From NCBI GenBank assembly GCA_030549775.1, contig CM060173.1, positions 31,428,110 to 31,492,109 of the forward strand: a stretch of DNA of 64,000 bases. The letters run 5' to 3'. The position numbers were made by a program, and so were the translations under genes. The notes beneath the pieces were generated by a model that was given only the letters and a program-made list of their open reading frames with translations, was not told the DNA's origin and did not search any database. The stretch comes from Tamarix chinensis (taxonomy: Eukaryota; Streptophyta; Magnoliopsida; Caryophyllales; Tamaricaceae). Of this stretch, positions 10,439 to 22,839 are shown in pieces; the first letter of the stretch is position 1; each line of letters begins with the position of its first letter.

Positions 10439-12608
10439 ATATGCTAAGATATGTTTGTGTAATTTATGATTATTACGACTATTTATTTGTGGCGTAGCTT
10501 GGAGTTGAGGTATGCTTATGTGACTTCTTTATGGCATGTGTATAATGATATGTATGTTGTGCTTGTGGTGTTGTATAATGTAACCCTCTAGGACATGCAT
10601 GCTAAGATATTTTAATAATGTGATATGGGATGAAAGGATGAAAAGGAAAAATGGGGAAGTGAGTAGACTAAGGGGATATGAGATTGACCTAATTATCTCA
10701 TGATCCATGAGGTGGAAAATGAAAGGAGGATACAGACAAAATGAAAGAGTGGATGGAATCTTGTATGGAAAATTCTAGGGTTTGCATGGGATGGATGGAA
10801 TCTTACATGAAAAATTCTAGGGTTTACATGGGATAGATGGAGTCTACATGGGGATGATCCTTACGTGAGAAAAGTTGTCTTGGGGTGTAAATAAGGTAAA
10901 GGAAGAGTTATTGGGGTGATTGGAGACCGTAGGTAAAAAATAGTACGAAAGTTCGTAGAAGGGTGCATAGGAAACTTGGCTAGGGTTTAGGAGGAAAACC
11001 TTAATTAGAGGGGATTGCAAAAGTGAAAATAGTTGAGGGTGAGGGGAATATGGGACAAGAGTAATGGAAAGGAGATATATGGGGGAAGAAAGATGTTAGG
11101 GTTTAGGGTGGTCAACTAGGGTTTCATAGTCACATGTGCAGTTAGGAAGTAAAGCAAAATGATTGGGGTTAAATCTAAGTGAGATGATATGTTGGGTAGT
11201 AAAGGAGCTTTAGTTATATGAGAGAGAGGAAGGATGGGCCACATAGGCCCAAGAAAGGTTTCAGGGAAAAACCCTAGGGGATCATAATGAGTGGGCTTAG
11301 ATAGCATAAGGTGGTGGGCCTTGACCCACATACATAGGAGTTGGGTAATCATTAATGAGTAAGTAGAAGAGGGAAAGGACATTAGGATGTGCTAGGAGGT
11401 ATAGGAGTCCTAAGATTTAGGACGGGCCCTCTTGGGAGAGTGGGAGTAGATGGATGGTGTAGCCTAGAGAACATGCAAGCCTAGGGTGAAAACTTGCTGA
11501 TTAAGATACAATAAGATACTAATCGTTTAAAGTGGAAGATTATTGAGTCAGGCCCAGACCGATCCACCTGCATAATAGTGGCCAGGTGCCGGGGTACCCT
11601 GGAGACCAATCCACCGACATATAATAGTGGTCACGTATAGTCTGTCCTGTACATTTTCAATCCACCAGCTATAATAGTAGGGGATCTCAAACTCAATAAA
11701 CCAAACTCTAGGTTATGATAAGACATGAAAAGACACTAAGTACTTATAGTGAAACACCATGAGAGTCGGAATTAGATCAATCCACCAGCATAATAGTGGC
11801 TAGGAGCGTTTTGCCTTGGAGACTAATCCACTAGCATATAATAGTGATCAGGAGTGTTCTATCCTGTACGTTTCCGATCCACCGGCTATAATAGTGGGGT
11901 TCCTGCACTTGCATGGATTGATAATAAGTATGGTGTGAAATGAGTATACTAATCAGAGATCTAAAGAATAAAGTTTATCCGGACTATAGCCCAACCTTTA
12001 TTATCTATATTTCTTGTATGTTGTCTATGTGATCATGCTTGTGTTATATGCCTTGTTATATTTGCCCTTAGACGCATGGTTACCTTACTTAGTACATAGC
12101 GTACTGACCACCTGTTCCTTGTGTGCTGTTCATTCCTACGAGCAGAGGGCCCTTTTGAATTTGTGCAGGTAGAAGATATCATCTTCGATGCCTATGATAC
12201 TTATGAGGCATCGGGCGAGGCTAAGAGTTGAGCTTGGACTTGGCTTGGGGACTGAGAGCGACTTGGCCGGATTGTCTTTTACCGTTTATTTACCTTGTAT
12301 TTGTTTGCTTCAGTTCTATTTTATTGTACTGTACCTTTTTCCCTTTTGGGAACTTTAATTATGCACTCTTTTGGATTGTAAACTCTTTTTATGCGTACTC
12401 TGATTTCCGTATTATGAATGTTTTAGTGAATTTACAAATTCGTATTTTAAGTTTGACTATTGGTTGATGATAACTTTTCTTTAGCCTTGTGGTTAATACA
12501 AGATTGGCCAGGGCCCGGGCTCGTACTGGTCACGGCGGTAATACCCCTATGTTTGTTTTTGTTTTAATTAAATGAAAATTTTCAGTAGTAAAATTTGGAG
12601 GTATTACA
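10439..12608 (-). mobile_element. Right part (5' region) of reversed LTR-like element R
   Basis: Read on the minus strand from 12608 it starts TGTAATACCTCCAAATTT and then follows the same order as the start of F2 and F3: ACTACTGAAAATTTTCATTT, 'attaccgcc', GGTGGATCGGT-type units, then a segment matching 34050-34780. After 10439 it is interrupted by F2 and resumes at 5202. It lies in the copia pol remains of the duplicated segment. The sequence right after it (GATTG, 12609-12613) corresponds to 45475-45479 in the other duplication arm, which has no such element there. Confidence 0.75.
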
Positions 12609-14268
12609 GATTGCATTAGCTAACCTTAACCTCTTAGACCTCTCACATGATTTCTTGGTTGGTGATAAGTTTTACACCCTTCTTACTCATATGGACTAGC
12701 CTATGATACCATACATCATAAGAGTCTTCCACAAAGTTCACCTCAACAGTTAAACTCACATTTCCTTAAGTTCGATATAGTGAGAAACACTTATATAGAG
12801 AGGGTACATGATGCTCATACAGTTATGGCAATATTTAAATTACGATACTCATACGTACATACGATACATACACCATTCCACTCATACAACAACACATGCA
12901 ATATCATGAATAAGTGGTATAACATCCATCATTCACCCATAAGGTATCAAGGATCTTCATACATACAATAATAAGAGTAAAGTATGCATGCTATAACATA
13001 CAATAAAAATATACGGTCAAGGATTCATGCTTACAAACACATGACTGGACATGGCAACACATAGGGGTAAGAGTATATAATAAAATTCAAACTCATACTT
13101 AGTAACACAACTATCCTAAAAAGATAGTATTCTAAACGAATTTATCTACAACTATTCGCAATGATAAATGATTAAATAAATTTTAATATGAATTTGAAAC
13201 CATCAATAAAACCATAAAATGGATAACAAAAAAAATATTTTTATGGAAATTTTCTTAACAAAATATTTAAGCTTAAGGAAATTAAATTTAAAAATGCATG
13301 GTGTTATAAGATGTATCTAGGTGGGTATTCTCGGAGCTTTCGGCTTTTATGAGATTGATCTTCTTCCCTTTTTCTTTCATAGAGTATTGGTATAACTTTA
13401 CATAATATGGGGGAGTACATCAATCATGAGCCCAATGCCCTTGTGTTTCACACCTATAACAAGCACCACTACTTAAAGTTTCGGGCTTCTTTGGTGCATC
13501 ATTTTTCATGGATGTTTGCCTCCTTTTCTTCTAGATATCTAGTTTAATCTAGGTATTGTTAACCCGATGACCATTAGCACGCCCACATTCACACCCACGA
13601 CTATGACCACGTGGATAACCGTTATTTCTTCCTCTCTAAGAGGAGGCAACATTCACCTCAAGAAATGGTTGCATGAGTTTTAGGATGTAGTGCTTAACCA
13701 GTGGGTCGTGTCTAATAGTTATTCAAGAGCATTTGATTGATTTCCTCTACCAAAATCTGATATGAGATGATATCTCCATAATTTTTGAAATTATGCTCTA
13801 TATATTATTGTTGGAGAACATATTTTCATCATGAAGCTTAAAAAATATTTTTAAACATCTCATCATCTGTGACATGTTGTCCACATAGCCTCAACTTTGA
13901 GAAAAATTTAAACATGTCTGAATTACATTCAATGAATGCTTTATAATCCTGCAACCTCAAGTGCATCTACTCATATCAGATACAAGGGAGGTTAGAAATT
14001 TTCAATTGATTAAATTGATATTTAAGGTTCTTCCACAATTTTTGAGCGCTATTAACAATTATATATTGTTTTTTAAGGTTCTCATATAGATGACGGAGTA
14101 ACAAAAACATCATATTTGTGTAGTCATATTCAATAAGTTTGAGCCTTCTTTTACAGATACACCAAAACCAAGACTGGTTAGGTGGAGCTCAACACCTAGA
14201 ACCCGGAATAAATAATTATTTCTGGTCACATCTAGTGCAATGTATTCTAACTTCATAAGATTGGCCAT
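12609..14268 (-). pseudogene. Decayed Ty1/copia gag region, arm A
   Basis: Reading leftward from an ATG at 14268, the minus strand gives a gag-like start ('MANLMKLEYIALDVTRNNYL'), then LHLTSLG, then a 'LRLQ..' region and a broken CCHC zinc knuckle near 13470-13420. This is the order of UBN2-type gag of plant copia elements. Many stops and frameshifts are present. The sequence left of about 13300 is AT-rich with no recognisable pol and contains one unit related to the 51-bp repeat at 42038-42200. The parallel copy is 45475-47140. Confidence 0.65.
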
Positions 14269-17200
14269 TTCCCTCCTTTTTTTTAGCTAAAAAATAGAGT
14301 GTAAAATATAAATAATGAGAAATTAAAATCACAAAGGAAATAAATTATTGAAAAATAAATTGCAAAATAAAAAAATACTTATAAATAAAATAGTTAGTTG
14401 GGAGGTTCACGCCTCTACCGACATTTGTGAAATTATCCAGCTGTACTTTAGTTACATGGGAAAAACTTTAGCCACACCTAATGACCCTTCATTAGTTTCT
14501 TGTAAGAGAGGTTTGTGCACATTAGATTATATATATAACCATATTACACGATTATTCGATCAATTTTTGATAATAGAAGTATGTATATGGTGGTGGGTGA
14601 TAAAATTGTACGTCAATCCATCTCGTTCTTTTATGAAGGAGATGATAGGCGATGAGACTAGTAATTTATCAACTTTTTTTTTTTTGTTATTATAATATAT
14701 TATGATATAATATGACATAGTAGGGAAAACAAATGTGATGTGTAAGTTCTAAATTTGCGAAGTATAGAGAAGCCGATACTGAATTAAAATATGCCAAATA
14801 ACCAAATATTGTTGTTGATAATCATGCATTTGATGTGTTAGATATATACTCGTAAGTCATCCAACATATATAGCGCAAAACCAGGAATACGTACCAAAAG
14901 CATTATATGCGCTAAATACCAATCACAAAGTATCCAATTTGGTTAAGGAGAGATCGTCGCTTGACGATAGTAACATCAACGCACAAGGAGGCATATAAAA
15001 ACAAAACAAGAATACTGACGTAAACTAAAGATTCCGAGAAAAGCAAGAGGAGGAAATGGAAACGGAGGGAAGAAAATTCCGGCAGGACAGGTATCCGTTG
15101 GACCGTTTGTATATGGGATAATGGGACCAAGACACGTCAGTAATTACTCAGCGACAATGATAGTGTCAGGGTAACTAAAGAAATTAAAATATGATTATGG
15201 TTAAAATATTTTCTTATTTAAATAATTTTGTTGATAACGTATAATATAATATTATTATTCTACATCTTTTTTATTTTATAATTTATCTATATATAATATA
15301 ATTAAAAATAAATAAAAGATGAGGTGTTATAAAAAATTATAGTAGTATATTATAATGCTAGTATGAGAAGAGGTAAAAAAGAGTAATTACAATAAATTTA
15401 TATTACATTATGACGACAATAAAGAGTATAAAATGAATACAATGACTTTTATTCGATACCAACTTAGTTTTAAATTAACATTAATCATTCTATATATATC
15501 TAATCTATATCTCACATATTTTAATTTTTAAAAAAATATTTTATATTCTAAATAATTTTATATTGTAAACTTTCTTGCAACAATAATAATTTTTGAAATT
15601 ATGCTCTATATATTGTTGTTGGAGGACCATATTTTCATCATGAAGCTTAAAAAATATTTTTAAACATCTCATCATTTGTGACATGTTGCCCACATAGCCT
15701 CAACTTTGAGAAAATTTTAAACATTTTTGAATTATATTCAATGAATGCTTTGTAATCCTACAACCTCAATTGCATCTACTCATACAGACACGAGGGAGGT
15801 TAAACATTTTCAAGTGATCAAATTTATATCTAAGGTTCTTCCAAAGTTTTATGTGCTCTTAACAATTAGATATTGTTTTTTAAGGCTCTTATGTAGATGA
15901 TGGAGTAACAAAAACATCATCTTTATGTAGTCTTATTCAACACATTTGAGCCTTCTCTTACGGTTTCACCTAGACCAAGACTGGTTAGGTGGAGTTCAAC
16001 ATCTAGAACCTAGGATAAATAATTATTTCTTGTTACATCTAGTGCGGTGAATTCTAACTTCACAAGATTGGTCATTTCCCTCTTGTTTTCATCTACAAAA
16101 TAAAGTGTAAAATATAAATAGCAAGAAATAAAAATCACAAAGGAAATAAATTATTGTAAAAAAAAATACTTATAAATAAAATAGTTAGTTGCGACATTCA
16201 CACCTCTACTGACATTTGTGAAATTAGCTAGCTATACTTTAGTTATATGGGGAAAAATTTAGCCAAATCTAGTGACCCTTCATTAGTTTCATGTAATAGA
16301 GGTTTGTGCATATTAGATTATATAACCATGTTATATAATTATCCGATCAGTTTTTTTAAAGTAGAGGTACGTATATGGTGATGGATGATGGAATCGTCAA
16401 TCCATCTCGTTCTTTTACGAAGGAAATGATAGGTGATAAGTCTAGTAATTTAGCAACTTTTTTTTTTGTTATAGTAATATATTATAATATAATATAACAT
16501 AGTAGAGAAAACAAATGTAATGGGTAAGTTCAAAATTTGTAAAGTATAGAGCAGCCAATGACTAATTAAAATACACTAAATAACCAAATATTGTTGTTGA
16601 TAATCATGCATTTGATGTGTTAGATACTTTTAAGTCATCGAATATATATAGCATAAAACCAGGAAGTAACACCAAAATTATCTTATGCTTGTAAATGCCA
16701 ATGACAAATATCCAATTTGGTTAGGGAGAGATTGTTGAATGACGATAGTAATATCGACACACAAAACGAGGCATATAAAAGCAAAACAAAAATAACATAA
16801 ACTAAAGATGCAGGGAAAGTAAGGGAAACCAAGGGAAGAAAATTCCTGGGCACACAGGTATCCGTTGGCATATGGGACCAAGACACGTCAGTAATTACTC
16901 GGCAACAATGATAATTCAGAGTCACTAAAGAAATTAAAATATGTTTATGGTTAAAATATTTTCTTATTTAAATAATCTTGTTGATAACGTATAATATAAT
17001 ATTATTATTCTACATCTTTTTTATTTTATAATTTATTTATATGTAATATAATAAAAGATTAAGTAAAAGATGAGGAGTTATAAAACAAAATTATAGTAGT
17101 ATATTCTTACACTATTATGAGAAGAAGTAAAAAAGAATAATTACAATAAATTTATATTATATTATGAAGATAATAAAGAATATAAAATGAATACAATGAC

Positions 17201-17335
17201 TTTTATTCGATACCAACTTAGTTTTACATTAACATTAATCATTCTATAAATATCTATTCTATATCTCACATATTTTAATTTTAAAAAATATTTTATATTG
17301 TAAATAATTTTTACTTCAAAAATATATTAGTACGT
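13780..17335. repeat. 1.8-kb tandem duplication inside arm A
   Basis: Unit 1 (13780-15587) and unit 2 (15588-about 17335) begin with the same sequence, 'aatttttgaaattatgctct', and stay collinear to their ends, including the gag start region and 'gaccaagacacgtcagtaat' (about 15126 and 16873). Arm C has a single copy at about 46650-48240, so the duplication is specific to arm A, or one unit was lost in arm C. Each unit holds the first part of the copia gag plus about 1.3 kb of upstream sequence. Minus-strand frames at 14912-15130 and 16678-16881 are not convincing genes. Confidence 0.8.
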
Positions 17336-18095
17336 GTGTCTATTCGTATAAAAGACATTTAGAATATTTTTTTTCAATAAACCAAATTTAAAATATTTTA
17401 ATTAAAGCATTATATATTTCAATAACAAAATTCCAAAAAGCCGTTGCCAGTCCGAAGATGGCCCCCATTGTCCCCCAGGTTCCCCCATTCTGCACAGTTC
17501 TTTTTTGACTTTTTTGCACAACCTTTTTTTTAAACACACAGAATCGATTTTTATCGTAGAACCATTCTCAAAACTTTTGAGGGAAAAAAAAACTTCAATG
17601 CATACAATTTATTGATAATTGTGGTTCTTATATTTTTTAAGAACTTCTGATGTAAATTGTCTTAGGGTTCTATGAGAGCTACATCTGTCGGTTCAAAATG
17701 TAATCGAAAAATAAATAAATAAATAAAATGGAGATGTCGTGTTTACGTCAGGCAGCTAATAATAATAATAATACTAATAATAGCTATTTATTAACCATGC
17801 ATATAGGACATACGTACTCATCAAATGTAAAAGACTGCACTTTGTTGCGACAGATAATCAAACTATATATATATATATAGACTGGACTTTGTTGCAACAG
17901 ATAATCAAACTATATATATATATATTCTAAGGAACCTAGAAGAAGGAAGGGAGGGGAAAAGAAAATAAAAGAAAAGAGAAAAACATAATAATAATATACT
18001 AGCAAGTGGCGACAAATTGACACAAGATACGTGCTTCACTTTTAAATTTTCATCACCCTCTTCAATCGTCAGTACTTGCATCTCTCCGGCACACG
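17336..18095. other. Downstream flank of SWEET-like pseudogene A
   Basis: No gene is seen. The stretch is AT-rich and collinear with 48240-48350 plus 56253-56776 in arm C, where a hAT element splits it. It carries short TA and TAA/AAT microsatellites. The segment just below 18096 contains 'gcaagtggcgacaaattgac', which is found near the 3' end of all three SWEET-like copies. Confidence 0.6.
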
Positions 18096-19633
18096 TCATG
18101 CTCCTGTGTCCGCTGCTACGACCTGGGCTAAATCCATCTCGATGGTAAGGTTTGTTTCTGCTCGCGTAGGTTTGTAATATACTGCATAGAGTACGAGGTG
18201 GAAAGCCGCAAATAAAGCCCCAAGAGCTCTAGGTGTCTGCAAATGGAAGTTATTTCCATGCACACAAGTTATTTGTAATATAAGATTCGTCGTTTGATAG
18301 AGAGCAAAAGAGTATATATATTTATATACACGCACTTACAAAGACATATATCGAATGGGCTGATACCATATAGACCCAGAACCAAAGCAGTAAAGATGGC
18401 AGAAATTATGATCTCGAGGAATATGACTAAGATGACTTTGAGCCTCTTATTCGTTTCGTCGGAATAGATCGCAAAGAGCAACAGGTAAGTGAACTCAATT
18501 ACGCAGCTCGCTGCATTAACGGTGAGTATCGACATTCTGTGTTGGTGTACCGAGGGCAGTCCTTGCACCAGCGATATCGTGCAGTTGAAGAAGGCCACTA
18601 AGTATGGAACTGTTGAGGATTGCCATACAGAACTGTTTGTGCATATCCGAATAGATGTTTGCCTGAAAATGAGAAAAAAAAAATAGATAATTCATCGGTC
18701 TGTGTGGTATTATATTATTATTATTATTATCTATGTTGTTTTATTAATTTATTACACTACAAGATATATAGTCAAATAGGGCTATATTATTTACCCTATT
18801 AGATAAAAATATTACCCTATTAGTTTAATGGAGGAGAAAAAAATTGCCCTAATATTGCTCTATTATTTGCGTCCTATTAGGGTTATAAGGATAAAAATTT
18901 TTATTGCCCTATTTATTTTCACTCTAATAGGACAATTGTAATTACCTTATTTGATTATTATCAATAAGGGCAATATTATCACCCTATTTGAGTTGAAGCT
19001 AGTAGGAAAACTTTTAAAATATTGTCCTCTTTAAATTACCTATTAGTACAAAAATATTGCCCTATTTAGCTTACCTATTAGGACGAAAAAATTACCCTAT
19101 TTGAGTTACCTGTTAGGGCGAAAATATTGCCCTATTTAACTTACATATTAGGGCAAAAATATTACCCTATTTGAGTTACATGTTAAAGTGAAAATATTGC
19201 CCTATTTGATTGTCTATTAGAACAACAATATTGCCCTATTTAATTCCTTAAAAAAATTTCCTATTTTATTCTAATAATTTATATGCATATTATAATTTAG
19301 AGTAATAAAAATTCACATAATTAATTCGACATGAGAAAAAAGATTCGATATTGAACATTAAAAAATAGATATGATACAATAAGCAATAATGTATATGTAT
19401 AAATAGTTTTCATATAGTAATATCTAATCAAATAAGATCAAACTACAAATGTTGACTATGGAATTATAACAAAATACATCCAAGAGAGATAATTTTGGTT
19501 TGGGTTTTAGTACGATCTTTAGTCCCACTTTAAAAAGCATTTGGCCCTAAAAAGAATTTCGGTAAAATCTGAATTCTTTCGTCTCTATTAGATTTTGGAT
19601 CCATGCACACCGTAACATCCAAAATTGTAGCCA

Positions 19634-20366
19634 TCATAGCATAGTCGAACGGATCAACCACCTTATCGATGAACAATCTTCCTTAAAATCCTGATTAGGC
19701 CAGCGTACATCTCCATACAATACAGTTGCTGCAGTCCGCCTTTCAATTTCAATTGAGACGACACGATCCTTCATAAAAACATCACCTAACACCTTATCTA
19801 CAATCTTAGGTAGCTGCTTCATTAGTTCAAGCAAAATTTAATTAACCAGCGACACCATGTTACCCCATCATCCTTCACAACTACACAACGTCCAGCAGTT
19901 TGAGAGTTCAATACAAACAAGCCCTTCGTACTCCAAATCAGAAGTAATTGTGGGTTGCCCATGACTATGGAAAAAAGATTCTCTATGCTTTATGAAGTAA
20001 GATACTCTGGGATTCAATAACATATGGATAGAAGAGATCAGACTGGTTCCAAATCTGATGTAGAACCACGTTGGTCTCAGCATCAGTTTCATGCGAACTG
20101 TAGCCATCAGCCTGCAATTTGACCAAAGTTATGCAAAAATCATCATCGGCAGGGGCATATGCATAGCCACTATGTCTTCCACATATATTCCATAAGCTTT
20201 TTATAAATATGATTCCTGGCTCGCCACTTCCCTTATGTGGACATGACAATTCTTTGCTAAAAAGTTTGAGCATAAAATCAATGCCGACTGAGTTCAATAA
20301 CATCAAATCATAGAGAGGGAATCGGAGAATGAAGCAAAGACACAGGAGAGAGAGAAGGGACGACAA
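19634..20366 (-). pseudogene. Unidentified, possibly captured gene fragment
   Basis: Three minus-strand frames follow one another in the transposon interior: 19983-20366 (contains GRHSGYAYAPADDDFCITL), 19868-20107 and 19634-19834 (contains KDRVVSIEIERRTAATVLYG). Their composition looks like real protein rather than low-complexity translation, and a splice acceptor-like CAG precedes 'GCTGATGGCTAC' near 20112. The family is not recognised. Two other elements in this window carry host gene pieces, so capture is plausible but unproven. Confidence 0.35.
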
Positions 20367-20514
20367 TTGTTCAGGTATGATTAGATCCCACCCATATTTA
20401 GTGAGTCCAAAATTTTTTGACTCAATGACAGACCATTCAGATCGAGCAAATCTTAATAAAACTCAAGAGATCAACAGAAACAATTTCACGACAAACATCA
20501 CAACCAATACCTAG

Positions 20515-20900
20515 GTGGATAAAGTAATCAAATCAAATGTTAGGGTTTTCAAAAATTTATACCAAGTGAAACTAACACAAATCGGAGTAGATGAAGACTG
20601 GAGAAGATGCGTCGGAGGTCGAAGACAACTCACCAGTGACCGGCTAGGCTCGCGGTGGCCGACTGGTGGCACAACCTGCGATGTCTGCCACTGCACGCGG
20701 CTGTTGCTGCGACTGCTGCTTGCTGCGGTTGCTGGCTGCGTCGCCGGTGGTGGCTGGTTGTGGCCGACGGTCGACTGTAGTGGAGGAGCAGGGAGGTGGT
20801 GAGGCTGGGTTGGAGCTCAGGCGCAGGGAGCAACACGCACGGGAAAGAGAAAAAGAAGAGAAGGGAGAGAAGAAGAGAGAAAAAGGAAAAGGAAGGGGGA
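20515..20900. repeat. GC-rich transposon-internal segment
   Basis: This stretch of G-, CTG- and GGTGG-rich sequence contrasts with the AT-rich surroundings. It resembles in composition the segments next to the captured fragment at 53300-53560 and in the hAT 5' region at 55650-55990. Overlapping frames on both strands are judged compositional. Confidence 0.45.
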
Positions 20901-20936
20901 ACCGGTCGAGATTTTTTATTTTTTTTTGCAAATACA

Positions 20937-21954
20937 CCTATATAAATAAATACTAAATATCTAAAAATATTGTTGGAAAATTTTATATACAATTTATTTA
21001 AAGAAAACTCATTTTGAAAGGATCCAAAAGTTTAAAATTGATATAAGAGCTATATAAAGAATTTCGGAAGTATTTTCGGAAGTATATAAAGCATATAAGA
21101 AAATATTTAAACCAATTCTAATAAACCGAAACTAATTTTAATAATTTTCGAAATCGGTTTTCAACAAACCAAAAATGGTAAAATGGAAGAAAATTAATTT
21201 CAAAAATAAATTCATAAATAAGCTCCAAAATCTTTTTAATTTAAAATTTTCCGAAGATCTTAACGAATTCGGAAATGAATAAATTAAAGGTTGGAAATAT
21301 TTTCTACGGATACAATTATTAAAATAAATTTAACTATTTTAAACGAAAATTTTATAATTTAAATAATATATATATTGTTAACGAAATATAACTTCAAAAC
21401 AAAGTCGTAATCATACAACGAAGTTATAATTGAAAACGAATCTGAAATATAAAAAATTAAAATACGAGAAAGAATGGAAATACATATTTTTAACCGAAAA
21501 TCGAAATCATATGAATATAATAAAATCACGGTCGTGAACGAATTTATCTAGAAAGATCCGCAACAACAATGATTAATTAAATTCAAATATTAGGTCGAAA
21601 TCGTCGATAAATACATAAAACAAATCAAAATTAAAATAGTTAAATGTTTATATCAAATTACGCTAATAAAATAATTAAGCTTAATAAAATTAAATTTTAA
21701 AATATGGGGTATTACAAAATAAGTAATAATAATTATTAGTAATAATTAATAATAAAATATCTAATAAATATAATAATTATGAATAAATGTGAAAAATAAT
21801 TAATAATGAGAAATAAAATATAAATATAAATATGAATAAGATTAAAATTAATCATAATTACCAATAATTAGTAATAATATTTTTTTAATATTAAAAAATA
21901 ATAATAATATTCAAAATTAATTATTCTTAGTAATAATAAAGACAAATATTATTT
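20937..21954. other. AT-rich stretch, no gene seen
   Basis: This is internal to the CACTA-like insertion. It shows only A/T-rich sequence without an open frame or clear repeat structure before the right subterminal repeats begin at about 21955. Confidence 0.6.
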
Positions 21955-22596
21955 AACTCCATGTTAGATAGAATCAAATAGGGGTATTTCAATATATTGC
22001 CCTACTAGATAGTATCAAATAGGAAAAAAAATTTAATTGCCCTATTTTCTAAGAATAAAGGGGGGATTTTATTATTACATTATTTATTATGATCAAATAA
22101 GAGAATTTTTATTTATTACCCTATTAGATTGGATCTAATAGGAGATGTTTTATATTATACTATTTGTTAGAATTAATTAAGAAAAATTTTAATTGTTCTA
22201 TTGGATCATCTATAGTAGGATAATTTTATTATTATCCTATTTAACATTTTAAAATTATCCTATTTAACTAAATATTATGTGTGCGCGCGTATAATTTCAG
22301 ATTAATTAAGCAAGCTGACTAAGAGCTTACAGTGGAGCCAGGACAGGAAGAGTGCAGTGAGATTTCCTGAAACATAGGGGGGAAAAAATACTCCTCGTCA
22401 GTTAAGTACGGGATCGATATATTGTTATGTTTGGCCGAACACACCGTACTAATCATGGGAAATGATCATTGCGTAATACGGGGAAAAAGAAAAAAGCTAC
22501 AACACAAAAATATGCAATAGAACAATTGATGTACAGTGCTTACCGATAATTTCGACGACACCTCGAATTTCCCCGATTGAAATCATCATAATAGAG

Positions 22597-22831
22597 CAGT
22601 GTTGCACGGGGACGGGGACGGGAAAACGGGGACGGGACGAAAAGCGGAAACGACATTTATTAAAAATCTAAGAAATGGAGACGGTAGGAAACGTCAAATA
22701 AATATTATTTAAATAATATTTTTTAAAATAAAAATATTGATTAAATAATATTTTTTTAATAAAAATATTAATTAAATAATTTTAATATAATTTTTAATCA
22801 GGAAATATTTTCGAGGAGCCGTGCATCACAG
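22597..22831. mobile_element. 235-bp hAT-type MITE beside the SWEET A start codon
   Basis: The termini are CAGTGTTGCACGG and CCGTGCATCACAG, an imperfect inverted repeat. A perfect 8-bp direct repeat TAATAGAG flanks it (22589-22596 and 22832-22839). The equivalent place in arm C (about 57768-57778) is empty. The 8-bp duplication is characteristic of hAT elements. It shares its ends and a 'cggaaacgacatttatt'-type internal segment with the element at 29420-29732. Insertion is at the ATG of exon 1 of the SWEET-like pseudogene, separating it from its upstream region. Confidence 0.85.
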
Positions 22832-22839
22832 TAATAGAG

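Larger units (their letters stand above)
18755..22276. mobile_element. CACTA-like non-autonomous insertion in SWEET A intron 2
   Basis: Arm C has only about 180 bp in this intron. Arm A carries an extra ~3.5 kb that starts CACTACAAGATATATAG and has subterminal repeats of 'ccctattaggg' and 'ttgccctattt' at 18770-19250 and again at 21955-22265. Such repeats are typical of CACTA ends. The right end lacks a clear TAGTG terminus, so the boundary is inferred from comparison with arm C. There is no transposase. The interior holds a possible captured gene fragment (19634-20366), a GC-rich segment (20515-20900) and AT-rich filler. Confidence 0.6.
18096..22589 (-). pseudogene. SWEET-like sugar transporter pseudogene A (compact five-helix type)
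   Basis: Exons on the minus strand are exon 1 at 22544-22589 (46 bp, MISIGEIRGVVEII), exon 2 at 22331-22366, exon 3 at 18340-18662 and exon 4 at 18096-18236. Exon 3 shows the MtN3/SWEET pattern (RIC..SSV..VPYLVAFFNC, then VNAASCVIE). The second half lacks TM5-TM6, as in the intact copy at 56777-57773. Three lesions argue against function. Exon 2 is 36 bp instead of 37, a frameshift. Two bases are missing near the end of exon 3, which puts a stop (TAG) just inside exon 4. Intron 2 is swollen to about 3.7 kb by an insertion at 18755. A MITE abuts the start codon, and the TATA-like sequence seen in the intact copy is degraded. Confidence 0.8.

Noticed and set aside
12228..12467. 79-codon plus-strand frame
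   Set aside because: It lies wholly inside the 5' region of the reversed LTR element and has no domain.
14912..16925. Minus-strand frames at 14912-15130 and 16678-16925 with hydrophobic stretches
   Set aside because: They occur in paired duplicate units but diverge in frame, are short and match no family. They probably lie in copia upstream sequence.
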